From: Calamus simplicifolius
Taxonomy: Eukaryota; Streptophyta; Magnoliopsida; Arecales; Arecaceae
Reading direction: 5' to 3'
Assembly (NCBI GenBank): GCA_900491605.1
Contig: UESW01004014.1
Coordinates: 699,880-763,879, forward strand
DNA: 64,000 nucleotides
Shown: positions 22,853 through 35,600 of the stretch, piece after piece
Numbering within the stretch: the first letter of the stretch is position 1
Layout of the letters: every line of letters begins with the position of its first letter
Made by a program: the position numbers and the translations under genes
The notes under the pieces: model-generated
Told to the model about the DNA's origin: nothing
The model's input: the letters and a program-made list of their open reading frames with translations, nothing else
Databases searched by the model: none

Positions 22853-24155
22853 TATTTGTATAGTTATAATATATAAATATGGATCAAACTTGGCTCAGAA
22901 AAATTTCCATCGATCCGGCTCAAACCTATCATAATTGATCAAAGTTCGAGCCTAGCCTGACGAGGTGTCTCGAGCTGTCTTCTTCTTCACCTACGGCTAG
23001 CTCAAGTCTGGCCCTTGCCCTACCGTACTCGCCACACAACCTATTTAATTCAGATAGAATAACAAACTTAAAGCTATTAATTGTCACAAAGCTACAAATT
23101 TCAAACATAAATGATCTCCGAAGTCTCAGATGCTACTGAAGATCTACTACAAAATTGTTCCCTTTACAACCCGAGCGAGGAGCGCTCTGCTTCCTTTTCT
23201 AACACTCGTGCCCTTTCTAAAGTCTCAACACCTTGAGAGCATTGGGGATAACCATCTGCCGTCACAACCTCAAAATGCTTCGAGCCTCACCAGCATCGAT
23301 CGCAGCTCCACGCTTCATTTGCCCTCAGATGGCCAACTGCAAAGAGGATCGGAAAGCATTGCATATAAATCAAACCCAAGACCTTTGATACCGTTGATTT
23401 TGGAGGTGGGGTTGTTGGATGTAATAAAGATGAGGAGGCTCTTCTCATACTCCCTAAGACCCCTGGCAACCTTGCTGGTAGTCTGCTAATTTGGGCCCTG
23501 TCACGTTGATGTCTCGACCACCAGTCATCCATCAAAAGTTTGGGATTCCCAAGCAGCCGATGGACGACGCATGGCATTTGCTGGCGAATCTTCCAAGCGT
23601 AACATCAGTGTTAATTAATGAAAACGTAGTGCCTTGTAAGGCATGCGACATTCACCAGTCATTCACCACCCTCTACGCACAAATCGTAGACCCGAGGCTC
23701 TCTCCACCATCAACGCTAACCCTGGTTAGGGTTGGCATTTAGGTTCATAATTGGATAATTTTATAAGAAAAAATTCAACTTCTCATTTCATAGCTCAATG
23801 GTATTGAGAGGTAAACTGATGGTTTTTTTTTTTATCAAAATGAAAGTTTAAGGATCTTTGATTTTTTTATTAACATATGAATTGATAGGATTTTATTATA
23901 ATTTCTCTTAAAATTAATTAATTAATAAACTTATGGAAAAATAATAGCTCGTACTAAACGTATCCTTTGTCTTCTTGATTAGATCTTTATGTGCATGGTA
24001 CTTTACTATGAGAATTGATGGGAGACAATTATGGCCAATGTCAATTCTCATTGCTAATTTGGATTTAGTTGACAATCGAAAAAGAGGAGAGGAAGGGAGA
24101 GAAGAGGAGATTGATTTGGTTGACAGCTGTCATCAGATTTAATAGCCATGGCAAA
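22422..24155. other. Intergenic DNA between LINE and hAT element
   Basis: No convincing gene. The open frames at 23130-23742 are short, lack recognisable domains and have no spliceable continuation that I could find. It contains the duplicated block at 22737-22926. Confidence 0.55.
22737..22926. repeat. Direct duplication (period 114 bp) separated by (CA)n(TA)n
   Basis: The segment ATTATTCGTGTAGTTATAAT ... AAAAATTTCTATCGATCCAGCT at 22737 recurs at 22851 with a few changes. A (CA)16-like run followed by (TA)n sits between the copies. Confidence 0.8.
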
Positions 24156-25046
24156 CCTTAGACCATAGTTGTTAGACTCAACCCGGACATCGATCCGACC
24201 AAAGGCTCGGGTCATCAGATCACTGGTTCAACTATTCGGGTCATCAATTGAATCATCGATCAATTATTTTAATATAAAAATATATTTATATTATTAAAAA
24301 TTAATTTTTAATAAAAATTTAAGGTTTGTGCCAAATTAACATGTCCACCCTTTCCGCCTCTTTCATCACTGTCACAGTGCCACTGATGACCTCTTCTATA
24401 ACTACACCACCACCTCTTCTCCCTCTTCCTCATCTCTCATCCTTCACCGTCAACTCTGTGACTTTCTTGCTGTCCACCTCTTCTCCCTCGCCGACGAAAT
24501 GTCGCCACCACCTCTCTTCCTCTGGTTCTTTCCTTTGTTGGCTCGCCATCGCCACCATCCCCAAGATCCAGCGCTGCCGTTGCAGATATCCTCTCTCTTC
24601 ATTTCCTCCATCATCCAGCCGCCACTTCTTGCTCTTCTCCAGCAATGCCTCTTCTCCTTACCTCAGTCACCGAAACTTATTTCTCTTTTCCGACCCAAGA
24701 GGGTCTGTTGCCGAGTGTCACCGCCCTGCTCTCTCTCTCTCTCTCGCCATGGTCACTACCTCTGGCACTTCCTCTTTCTTATTGCAATAGCTGCCATTTG
24801 CCTGATCACCTGACCACCTTTACCTTCTCCTTCTCCGTTGACCTCTGTGCCTCTTCTTCCTCGTTTTTCGCCATTGTTGCCTCCCAATCTTTCGTCCCCA
24901 TCCAGTTCATGGGTGAACTGGATGGATTGACCAGGTTATTTTAGATCTCTTCATATCCAATTTTATGTTAAAATCGAACCAGCTTGGCCTTCGGATCGCA
25001 GTTCAACAAGCCAATCCGATCCGATTTTAACAACTATGCCTTAGAC
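24156..25046 (+). mobile_element. hAT-type non-autonomous element (875 bp) with 8-bp target duplication
   Basis: The element proper is 24164-25038. It starts CATAGTTGTTAG and ends TTAACAACTATG, giving 11-bp perfect terminal inverted repeats that extend imperfectly (both ends then carry CGGATC/GATCCG text). CCTTAGAC flanks it exactly on both sides (24156-24163 and 25039-25046), the 8-bp duplication expected of hAT transposons. There is no transposase. Its outer parts match the short copy at 19896-20241; the interior 24323-24905 does not. Confidence 0.85.
24323..24905 (+). other. CT-rich interior of the hAT element, absent from its short relative
   Basis: Pyrimidine-rich on the plus strand and much richer in C than its surroundings. 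It is open over 154 codons (24326-24787) as Ser/Leu/Pro-rich text without a known domain. Its right border carries a perfect inverted repeat (CATCCAGTTCA-TGGG-TGAACTGGATG, about 24899-24924). It is probably a captured genomic or leader-like sequence rather than a gene. Confidence 0.5.
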
Positions 25047-26468
25047 ATTAGGGAAAGCTTTCAATATTCTCAATAGTCTAAAAGAAAAAAAGGTTAACCA
25101 TGCTACTTATCTTCTAAAAGGAGATACTTTATAAGGAGATGTTTATGGTTGGCAGCTCTTGAAGGAACGTAAGCATAGATAATAGTTTATTACTTAAGAA
25201 AAATCTAAGGAATTGTTTTATGAAGCTGAATTCACTCGATTAACTAAATTTGCACCTATCATGACGATTGCTAAGGAGTCAAAAAATTAAAAAAAAATTG
25301 CAAGGGTTAGGTTAAATAGCTAGTTAATGTATTTGACTAACTACTTATGTTGCTATGGTGAGCGAGGCACTTTTAAATGAGAGTAACAATAATGAAGGAA
25401 AAAGGAAAGGAGTAACATAGGAAGAAGAAAGGTGAACGAGACATCCTATCTATTTGCTTGTTGGGCATTTTTTTAAAAAAATATTTTTTTAGAAATTTTT
25501 TTTAAAACCTATTTTCTTAGAAACAGTTTCGCAAGAACAAACAGACTTTACAATATTTAGTTAACAGAAAAATGGCATAAAAAATAGTTCTAAAAAATTT
25601 CTTTCATTTAATTGGTAATAATTTTATATGTAAAAATGTTAATTTTACTATAATACCCCTAAAATAAAAATTTTAAGTACTCTTTTTTTTATTTTTTTAT
25701 AAGAAAATTAAATGATCTATTTGAGATCCATTTTTATGCTATTTTGTTGATGTGCTTATTACTTATATGTAATTACTTCAACAAAATTGTTGAGCAATAG
25801 TTTTTGTTGATTCATCATGTTTGTGCAGAGGCTTTAATGTAAAATTGAGCGTAAAAATTTATGACTCCAATATATATCTTTTAGGGTGAACTTATTTTAA
25901 GGTGGGTATGCATTCATTGCATCTTTGTCACGTGCTTTTATTACAAAATTGGGAGTAAGCATTTATAACTTTAATATATAATTTTAAGGGTAAAACTATT
26001 TTTAAGAGAGAGAGAGAGAGAGAGAGAGGAAGTGGAGAATCTGAGTCATGGTTTGCTGGACCTCTGAGGTAGCCCATTTTAGAACCGGCCTGATCCATTT
26101 GAATGGCAGTATATCAGTATTTTAAAGTAATAATATTTTTTAGGGATTAGATAGAAAATATTTTTTCTATGCATGCATGCAAATTTGTTGTTTTTCTCAA
26201 TTTTATTTAGATAATGAATTAAAGATAGGGCAATAGGCGTCCAACGATTGGATTTTTTTTTTTTTTTGCTAATAAATTTTTAATTATAAAATATTTAAAT
26301 TTCTCAAAAGAAATTATTTTTGACTGATTAGGATTTTTTTTTTTTTTTTCTGTTTCACATCTACTTCATTTCTTGAGGATCGACTATAACCAGAATGAGA
26401 GCAGATTTTAATCAAAATCGAATCATACAATTATTCAAGGGCTTGGTGGTTAAAAGAAAAAATTTGAA
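25047..26468. other. Intergenic flank upstream of the rhomboid gene
   Basis: AT-rich with T tracts (about 26251-26268 and 26334-26350) and a (GA)11-like run at 26007-26029. No ORF of interest. Other than homopolymers, no motif could be tied to regulation. Confidence 0.6.
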
Positions 26469-26489
26469 AAACCCTAGTGTATTATATAG
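26469..26489 (+). promoter_or_regulatory. Telo-box and TATA box of the rhomboid gene
   Basis: AAACCCTA (26469-26476) is a plant telo-box-like motif. TTATATAG (26482-26489) is a TATA box about 118 nt before the start codon, placing transcription start near 26515. No ATG occurs between that point and 26607, so 26607 is the first start codon of the predicted mRNA. Telo-boxes are common in promoters of nuclear genes for plastid and growth functions; the role here is inferred. Confidence 0.5.
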
Positions 26490-26606
26490 AGATACCTTTC
26501 CGATCGTTGAACCCAAGCTTTTGCTAGAAGTCGACAACTTGACAAACGGGATATCTGCGGCCCTCGCCGCGCGTTTCCTGGGGTCATCGGAGTCGCCTTG
26601 GAAAGG

Positions 26607-29600
26607 ATGGCGTCGATTCCTCTGCATCCTTGGCTGCCGGCTTTCAACTCCTCGTCCTCCCCCTCCGGAGGTGTCACACCGGCCCACCTAGTCACCGTCG
26701 CCTCCGCCCTGCGGCTGGGCGACTTCATCCGCGGTCGCTGCCGCGGCCACCTCACCCTTCTCTGTTCCCTCTCTCCGGTAGGAAAGCCAATCTCTCTGCC
26801 CATCCCCTCTACTCCTCAATTTCTCGAAAATATCTCAGATTTATGAATAAATTTTGCATTTCTTTTAAATTTAAAAGTCCTATCGAATCGAATTCACCTA
26901 TCCAGATTACGAGATACTTCTCGGCTGGATTGTTAATTACTCTCCGAGTTGAAGCTTTTTCTTCTTAATTCTTGTTAGACGGAATTTTTTTGGTCCGCAC
27001 TCAGCCTTCCTTCCGTGCATGTATAGAATCTATAGATGTTATCCTAAGCCCCATCCTTATAGATTTCCTCCCTGATATCAATGCAATTGCATGGTTTCAT
27101 CAATTTGGGAAGAACAGGACCTCCATTTTGGTTCACGAAACAAACCTCCTAACTCTTCGTGCGATGAAAAGACATGCTCTATCTCATCATAGTTGATTAC
27201 GACCTCAGATAACCGCTTGGCATTCTGTTACTGTTCCCTATATTTATTAATTTAATCTAACATTGTTCAGTGAAATAAGCATGTAATGTTTCTGTGCGGT
27301 TGAGATGAATTTGTCTTCAAGATTGAAGTGCATAAAGAATGCAGTTCCACTAGAACAAACTGGATGTTACTCCATCACTGATGTCTATATTTGTTTCTTT
27401 CTTTCTTTTTTTTTTGTGGAAAAAGGTTGTATTTTTCTAACAATACAAGGGCAAAGTGCAAATGCACACTTCCTCCATGATTGTTAGTTGCTTTAGTTTC
27501 AATGAGTTGGTTATTTCATCTTTCATGTGTATGAATCATGGTTACACAAACTTCACTTTCAAAGGACGCTGAATACAATCAGAAACAATGTCTTCTTGTC
27601 ATGGGAATTCCAAGTAACAAAATAGATAGATGAATTAACAAAATTAGGCACTCCAATTACCTAACTTCTATGAACGAGTAATAACCCATGACTTCATTTG
27701 TTATGGTGTATATGACATTGCTGCCATCAGCATCTGAATTTTTCATAATTTGAGGAATCTGTTTCCTTAACCATAGCACAATTTTGTTTGGTAGTCCTCA
27801 AAACTGTTGTTCTCCCTCCATCAGTTCCTTCACATGTGTCTCAATTATCTTGAAATCATTGTGCATTGATGTCAAGATCTCCAATATCTTAGCCATAGAA
27901 CAGGTCAAGGCTTTGATACCAAATGATATGTACCTTACTTTGATAGGATAAAATTTGTGCAGTAAATTGTTCAAGAGGAGACATGGACTTTTGATCTGGT
28001 GTGATTGAGTAAATCCAAACCTCTTATCTCTTTATTTAGCGAAGAATATTTGAGAATAAAGATATTCTCTTCATATTCATAGTTGGTATTGTACAGAGTT
28101 TACAACAATGGCAGCAACTATCCATTCAATAAATGCCCACTAAATTGTAACTCACAGTCTATAACAACTACATATAACCACACACCACTATTGCTATATC
28201 TTAACTAATTACTACCACTGATAACTAACTGGCTTACCATTTCTAATCCCTAAATCAAATGATTTTTATATTATAGAAAATTCTAATAAAACATGTATAA
28301 AATATGTGACTTATCTTGGAGCATATATTACCTAAAATAGATAGATATGACTAGGCTGTTTTTGACAAATTTCAATGAAAGAAGAAACGCTAGAGTTCAT
28401 AGTCTTCCTGATGTGCTTGTGTCAAATATTTTTACCCCTTTCCTTTTCCAGTCCCTCTTTGTTGCAGCAGCGATTATAAATTATTTTGAACTTGAATGCA
28501 TCCCCAAAAACTTCTATTCCAATGGGTACTTTTATAAGTGATGAAGGTAGTTGAAGAGCATAATAGAGATGGACAGAGGATTAAAGTATTCTATTATTGC
28601 ATCCACCATGGCCATGATATTATACCTTATCAACTATACTACCATACTGTTCCATGCTGCATCAGTCATGCGGCACATCTCATGTCAAAGAATATGGGTT
28701 AAGTGCCAGTCTGTATAATTTCATGCTGATGCATGGCAGTCATGTACTGGCACACATGATACAGTGGTAGAAACCTATGTACCCTTCTTGGACATATCTC
28801 ACTTGGTATGAGTCATATGTTGTTGATTGGTAAAAGTACAATTTTTTTAACCCTTGGGATCAGGAGGATCACTTTCTTGTTTACACATAACTGATGTCAT
28901 GATTCATAAGTTGCTGTTGCAAGTCTGTGTTATGACTTATTAGTTTGGTTCTGTCTTTTCCATGTGTGATACGTCGAAATCACAACAATAGCTTTCCTAT
29001 ATCATTACCTATCATCATACTTATTCAATCCTGACGGTGGTTTTCACTAGAGAATTTTAGATAGCATTGTTAAGCAAGCATTGGCACAATGATTTCCATG
29101 AGAAATGAGAGCCACTACGTCTCCATTTTTTTTTTTTTGACCATCATTAGAATAATTTCCATATGAGCACTAAAAAAGAATTGCAAATTATCATTCAGCT
29201 AAACCAGCTTGTATGAATCAAGATAAAGTTTTTTTTTTTTTCAGTTTAGACTTGACATTTCTAGCTCTTTTTTTCCATGATAATCCCGTACAAGTGTTAC
29301 TGTCAGTAGACAATTTGGCTACCATCAATAGCTGTCTAATGTACTTTTTGACCATTTAGGAAATTGGTGTGGAAATATTCTTTTATCTGATTCTCATATC
29401 TGCCTTCTGATAAGTGTGAATCTTTAGGGTAGTGTTGAGACTGACAATGCAATACCAATGGTCATATTCATTATCTCCATTCTCTTCTCTCATGCACTGA
29501 CTATAAGATCAATGTATGCTTGCTTTTGAGAGCTTCATATGCATGCTTTTGAGAGCTTCATATGCTTGCAGCCCATTTCTTCCTATTGAAATCAGTTCAT

Positions 29601-32600
29601 TTTCTTTATCCTTAATTTTCTCGCATATGTTCCATGGCAAGAATACTCCTTTGAGTTTTTTTTCCCACTTGGATGTTAAATCGAACGATAATGTTTTTTG
29701 GCTTCACTTAATGTTTTGCGTGTAATGGCTCTTAAACTATATTATCTGAAATCCCATATGAAACATCTTCTGAATGGTCTATCATATGTGCCAAAGCATA
29801 TTATCCATATAGATGAGCTAAATCTAACTTTACTTGCCATGAACTAGTTTGTGAGACTATTTTGTCTTTTTCAAAGATCCCTTCTTGTTAATATACCTAT
29901 TGAAATTTAAGAATAAAGTACTGGTTAAAAACATGATGTCTAATTTGCTATTTGCACCATGCTCTCATCCAGAACAAACAAGCATGCTTAACCTTAAACA
30001 GTTATGAACTTATCCATGTTATATCAGCTCTTTCCCTCATCTTTAATTGACTGATTAAGCAAAAATGATGCACTTTGCTCTAATTTTGCTTTATTAAGGT
30101 CCATATGTTCTCAATTACTCTATTTTGATTTTGTTCTCAATCAATGCATCTCCTATTCCTTCACTAATCTAGTTATGCTCAATCTGTCCTTTATAACTTT
30201 ACCAAACATTCACCCTAGCATCCTTATCTTTTGCCATGCTTTATCTTCTTGTATGCTTGAATCCATTTGATACCCTATTATTCTTAAACATATAACTTTG
30301 TTAGTGTATTACTGTTTCTAAAAAGTTTCCTGTAAGCTGACAAGATGTGAATGATCACATAGTGTTTAGTGGGCACCACTCCATTCTATCAAGCTGGCCT
30401 TAACCTTAATAGATTTGCCTTCGTCTATCTTTCAGTGCTTTTGTTTATTATGTTCACTAATGATAACATAATTATACTGTAGTAGCCCTGAATATCAAAT
30501 TTGATCTAGCTTTGTAGTTTTGTATTTAAGTATATAAGAATCTTCCTATAAATTGTTATTTATGAGCATAACTATGGTCTAGAAGTCATTATTATCTGTT
30601 AATTGGGATGTTTTAATGAAATATGATTCTCTTCCTCTGACTGTCCACTCTCTATTATGCAAGGTCATGTATGTTATTTTTTTTATTAAACAAATGCATA
30701 ACTACTAAAGCTACTCAAATGACAAACACAACACTATTAAGTGTTGAAGCACCTGGCAGGTCTAACATAGTTGTTTGAATTCAGAGCAGCCTTGTGTTCT
30801 TGAAATATCTTGTTTCTTGGATGGAACAACATATTATCATTTTGAAGAGGCTGTAAGCTATAAGGATTAACGTCAAGGTGCATATATGCAGTTATATTTT
30901 TGTTCATGTATCTTGTACAATAGCCATAACTGTCTTTGCTTGACATTCAAAAATGTACTCTGATCATCGGAATTTAGATAAATAAATAAGTATATTTGCT
31001 GACACAAGCTTGTTGTAAATTATATGTTTTAAAGAATGTGGTTGCTCCACACGTTGATTATTTCATGTCCCACATATTTCTGATGCTCATTGTCACTCTT
31101 GCAATCAGCAGGATTCTTTTCATTCTGATAACTTGCCTGGAACAAAGGATATTTGGTGCAGAAGACCATATTTAGCAAAGAGATATTCTCTTCTTGAAAC
31201 AATAGCTGACACTTTATCAGCATCATGTTCGTCTTGCTTTTCCTTCTTTAGTGGAAAGGAATCTGAAAATGGACACATAGATAAGGGCAAGTTGCAATTT
31301 AAGGCTTCCAAAGGGAATGCTTCTGATGGAAGGCTGTGGACCAATGTTCTTCTTGCTCTTAATGTTTTGTACGTCCCAAGTTCAAAACTCAACGAAGCAA
31401 TCATTTCTTATCTTGTTTTTGACTTGGATTCTTTTAATTTTTCTACCTGATCATTTCATTAAAGTCTTCTTATACTTATATTACAAAAGGCAGAAGCTAC
31501 TTGGTAATGACATGAGAGAACTACTAGTTAGCTTTTATTGTGCATTCTCAATACAGAATTCTGCAGAAGGTCTTTGTTTATCTGGCTACTAATGTAATTG
31601 TAGACGGTTGTGAAGCATAAATGGGTCAAGCTACGCTAGATTATTTCTTAATAAAAATTTTCTGCAGAAACTACAATACTAGAACTTGATGTTATAATGT
31701 TAGTACCACATAGCCTTTCTTTTTTCTAATACTCAGATTCAGCAACCAAGTAAACTCTAATGTATGGCATGCGGAATGTATAACACTCATACTAGGATTC
31801 TGTTTCTTTTACATAAATTTATTGGTCAATTTATTGAAAATATATATATTTCAGATTTATGAAAAGGAAAATGGACTAGGCATGCATGATCTTATACAAA
31901 AAAAATTCAAACATGATGCTTTTTGGGGAATGTACATTTGTTTAGCACTAATGACACTTGACTCATCCCTTGCAACGAGAGAAAATATTTGCATTTAGAT
32001 GAAAAATTTGGAGATATGTTTCTTTTCTTATAAGCTGACAAAAGGATGATTTGCTTATCTTTTAATATTTTTCTATAAAAACCAAAAATTATCATAATTT
32101 TACCTGCAGTCACTATCCATTTAGCACTGATAATAGAGAGTCAAGGGTGGTGGCCATACAAATGTTACAAGAATTATGAGCTTCAACAAATTCTAGTCCC
32201 TTGAAAATTATCCTCCAGCGTATCCAATGTTTTAATTGCATTGTGCTTGGTCATCCAATGGCTTATCACAGATTATAGGAGTCATATTGTGGCATAGTTG
32301 CAATGCTGGGAGGCATAGCTGCCTCTTGCTTAATCCTTAGAATTGTAGGACTATTGACTGTGTCATTTGATAAGGCTTTCAATCCTCCACCCTGGCTTGT
32401 ATCCATTGATGAAGCAAGAGAGCTTCATTGGAGAATTTTTTGGAATGGTCATGTAAGAATTAGCCAAGAAAATGGCCTGTAAAGAGGTGATGGCTCTGAG
32501 CAATCAAAATTATTACTAGGATGGTGACTGTAAGTTTGCAGTTGCCCCAAAGGACAGTCGCATGGCCTGCATTTTTCAACTTACCTGGGTATTCAGAGTG

Positions 32601-35600
32601 ATAACTTAATCTTTGTAAGTATCCGAAAATAGAGTTTGGTCAGTGGAGCTGAAAATAACTTTTCTGTTTTCTATTACAAATCTAAGAGGGCTAATTTGGT
32701 TCTCTGAGGTGCATGTATATTTAAATGGTTCATAAATCATAAAGCACAAAGCAGCACTAGAAGAGTGATGTGGCTAATGCAAACCAACATTCTCTGAACC
32801 TCCCCTCTTTATGGACTTTCTTCTTATTGCATATGTCTTAAGTGGAGCTATTTTATTCTGTCGGATGCATGTGTATTTTTAGCTTTTGAACCACAGCAAG
32901 AACAAGAAGACTGATTTGAGTAACTGAAACCAAGGGCAGTGATCAACAGAACTGAAGATGGCCTAAAACTCTGACAGGTTAAAGGGATCTAACTTTGCAC
33001 TGCCAGATTCATGGGCATTATTGTAACTTCTTAAGCGCAGGGAGGAAGAGAGTAAAAGATGAGGTTTGCCTTATTGAAATTGGCATTGGTAACTGTAAAG
33101 CATTATTATGCTAAGGGATTATAATAATAGAGGATGTGAATTGTGGAAGAGTGAAGGAGCAAACAACCAACAGATTTAAACTTAGTAGTTTTAAAGTCTA
33201 GCATTTCATGGCTTGGATCGAAAGAACAAAGTAAAAACTCACGGATAGCTGGGAACAGAGCATGAGTTTTGCAAAAGACATGGAACAAAGATATTTATAA
33301 TGTTGATTTCAAGAATTGAATGTTTAGATTTGATGCTGTTCTGTCTGAACTATCTTCAATATAGTTCTAGAATTAATATTAAAGTCCATCATACTGAGCC
33401 ATACTAATTGCACTATACCATACTAGTAACATATTGAGTTTCAATTCGGTATGAACCAAGCTGAACTATCCTATGCCACCCAAAACCAACCCATGTTGCT
33501 TGGTACCAAGCGGTGTCATAGTTAAGAATGAGAAAAAAAGGGCATCCAGTTTCAATTCAAGGTGCATACTGGCCTGTACCATACCAAACTAGTAATATGT
33601 CAGTATGGATCTCAGTACTAATTTTGTGAACTTTGACCAATATATTGAATAAAAAATTAATATGCATGAAAATGAACTAGTAATGCAATTATAAATTTTA
33701 CTGGGAGATAAAATGTATAGTACATCACAATATAACATATTTTTTGAATAATAAATGAAATCAATGGTAAGAAACTTTCACATCTGATACTTTTTGGAAA
33801 ATGTAGTTATCTTATTTCTCCAATTGATGAGTGTACCTATGGTCTTAACTACACTGTCAGAAATGATATGATCTTAAATTTGCTTTCATTTTTTTCTTCT
33901 TTAATACTTTATTCCTGGAAGTTATGTTTCAATTTGGCTCTTTGGTTTATAAGTTCAAACTTAGAAACAAAGTTTGAAATGCTATGATCTGATTGTCTCA
34001 ACCAAAGATAATGGTATGCGCCATACCATGCGCCAAAGCAACAAAATGTCTTGATTGCCCTCCTATGGCCTATTTCTGGCCTCTGAAATTATTGTTTTGC
34101 CTCTTTCTTATATTATATTATTCTGATGCTATGTTTTTTGCAATAATAGTGTTGGGTGCCACCTTGAATTCATAATTATCATTTTTGCTGTACTGAATGC
34201 TTGTTCTCTTAGTTTATTGCATAATTCCTCAAAACTTGCAACTAAGAATGTACCAAAAACTATGTTAAAATTAGAAACTGAAATGCAATTAGGTTGTTGG
34301 AATCATTGATATATATGGTATTAATCATGGAAGATTGTTTCGTCCCAAACCGAACTTTACTAGGGCCGAACTAGTTTAGTTTGCTCCATTTGTTTCAGTA
34401 CAAGGTTGAACCATCATCCTGTAGCACCCGATTTAGGCTGAAATAGGGCCATTAAGGTGATTTTGGTGGAAAAAAGCAATAAATATGTAAATTATTTCAT
34501 ATAATAATTATATTTTTGATAAAAGATGAAAATGATTTTGTGGTTTTCCCCAAAATCTATTAGGTGAGATATTAAATATATTGAATGATTTTTTTTTTCA
34601 AATTTAGTGGAAGCCTTTGTGCATTGCATGATGCATGCATATTTTACAATGTCATCATGTCATATGGGGTTGTTATGAGTGGTTTTGATGGAAAAAAGAA
34701 ATAAATGTATAGATTATTTTGTGATAATAATTATATGTTTGATAAAAGATAAAAATGATTTTATGGTCTTTCCCCAAAATCTATTAGGTGAGGTCACATA
34801 TGGAATGATTTTTTTTTTCGAAGTTAGTGAAAGCATTTGTGCATTATATATATATATATATATATTACAACATAATCATGCCATATAAGGGACTTAAAAG
34901 GTTGTGGCAGTGGATAAAACATCTATGTCCAAAACAATCTACTGGAGTTCAAGAGGAGGTTAACGATGTGACATGTAGAGTAGGATCTCTAGACATATTG
35001 AATCAGATTTCTACATTGGATCCTATTCCATGCCAGCTGGCTATGACTTTATGGATATAGATATCCTTCATCCGATGCACCATCTAATGGATATCTTATA
35101 TCTAAAGCTTCGATCAACTATTATGTTCCAATACTATAGCCTTATGATATTTTTGGGTCAAATTTCAGTAGAGTGATTTTGCCTGGCTAAGCCAGTATAC
35201 CATTATACATTAAAGGCAGGATGATGAGGAATGAAGGAGAACTAGATATTGTGATCAAATGGAGTAGGCCTATGATGCTCATGAGAGCTGGGATGGCCTC
35301 CCAAGTCTAGATTATGAGCAGAACCCCAACGTTTACAAGTGGCATAGATACTCCATCAAATATTAGACGTAGATATATTATCTATTACGTGTTTATTATA
35401 TATTCGAAATACTTGTTCATAAGCAATTTAAAGAATATTTCCTTTTAGTTGTTTGTTACTGATATTTGCATTGGTGATACATTGATATGCTTTAATTTTA
35501 TTGACATCATAAAGTACTTCGAAACACCAACAAAAAGTACGATAAATTTAAAAAAATTGTTAAAATTGAGTATACCACATTAAAGAAGAATAAATTGAAA

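Noticed and set aside
24326..24790. 154-codon open frame as a protein gene
   Set aside because: Ser/Leu/Pro-rich low complexity, two other frames are also long and open, it lies wholly inside a hAT element, and it shows no domain or splice context.
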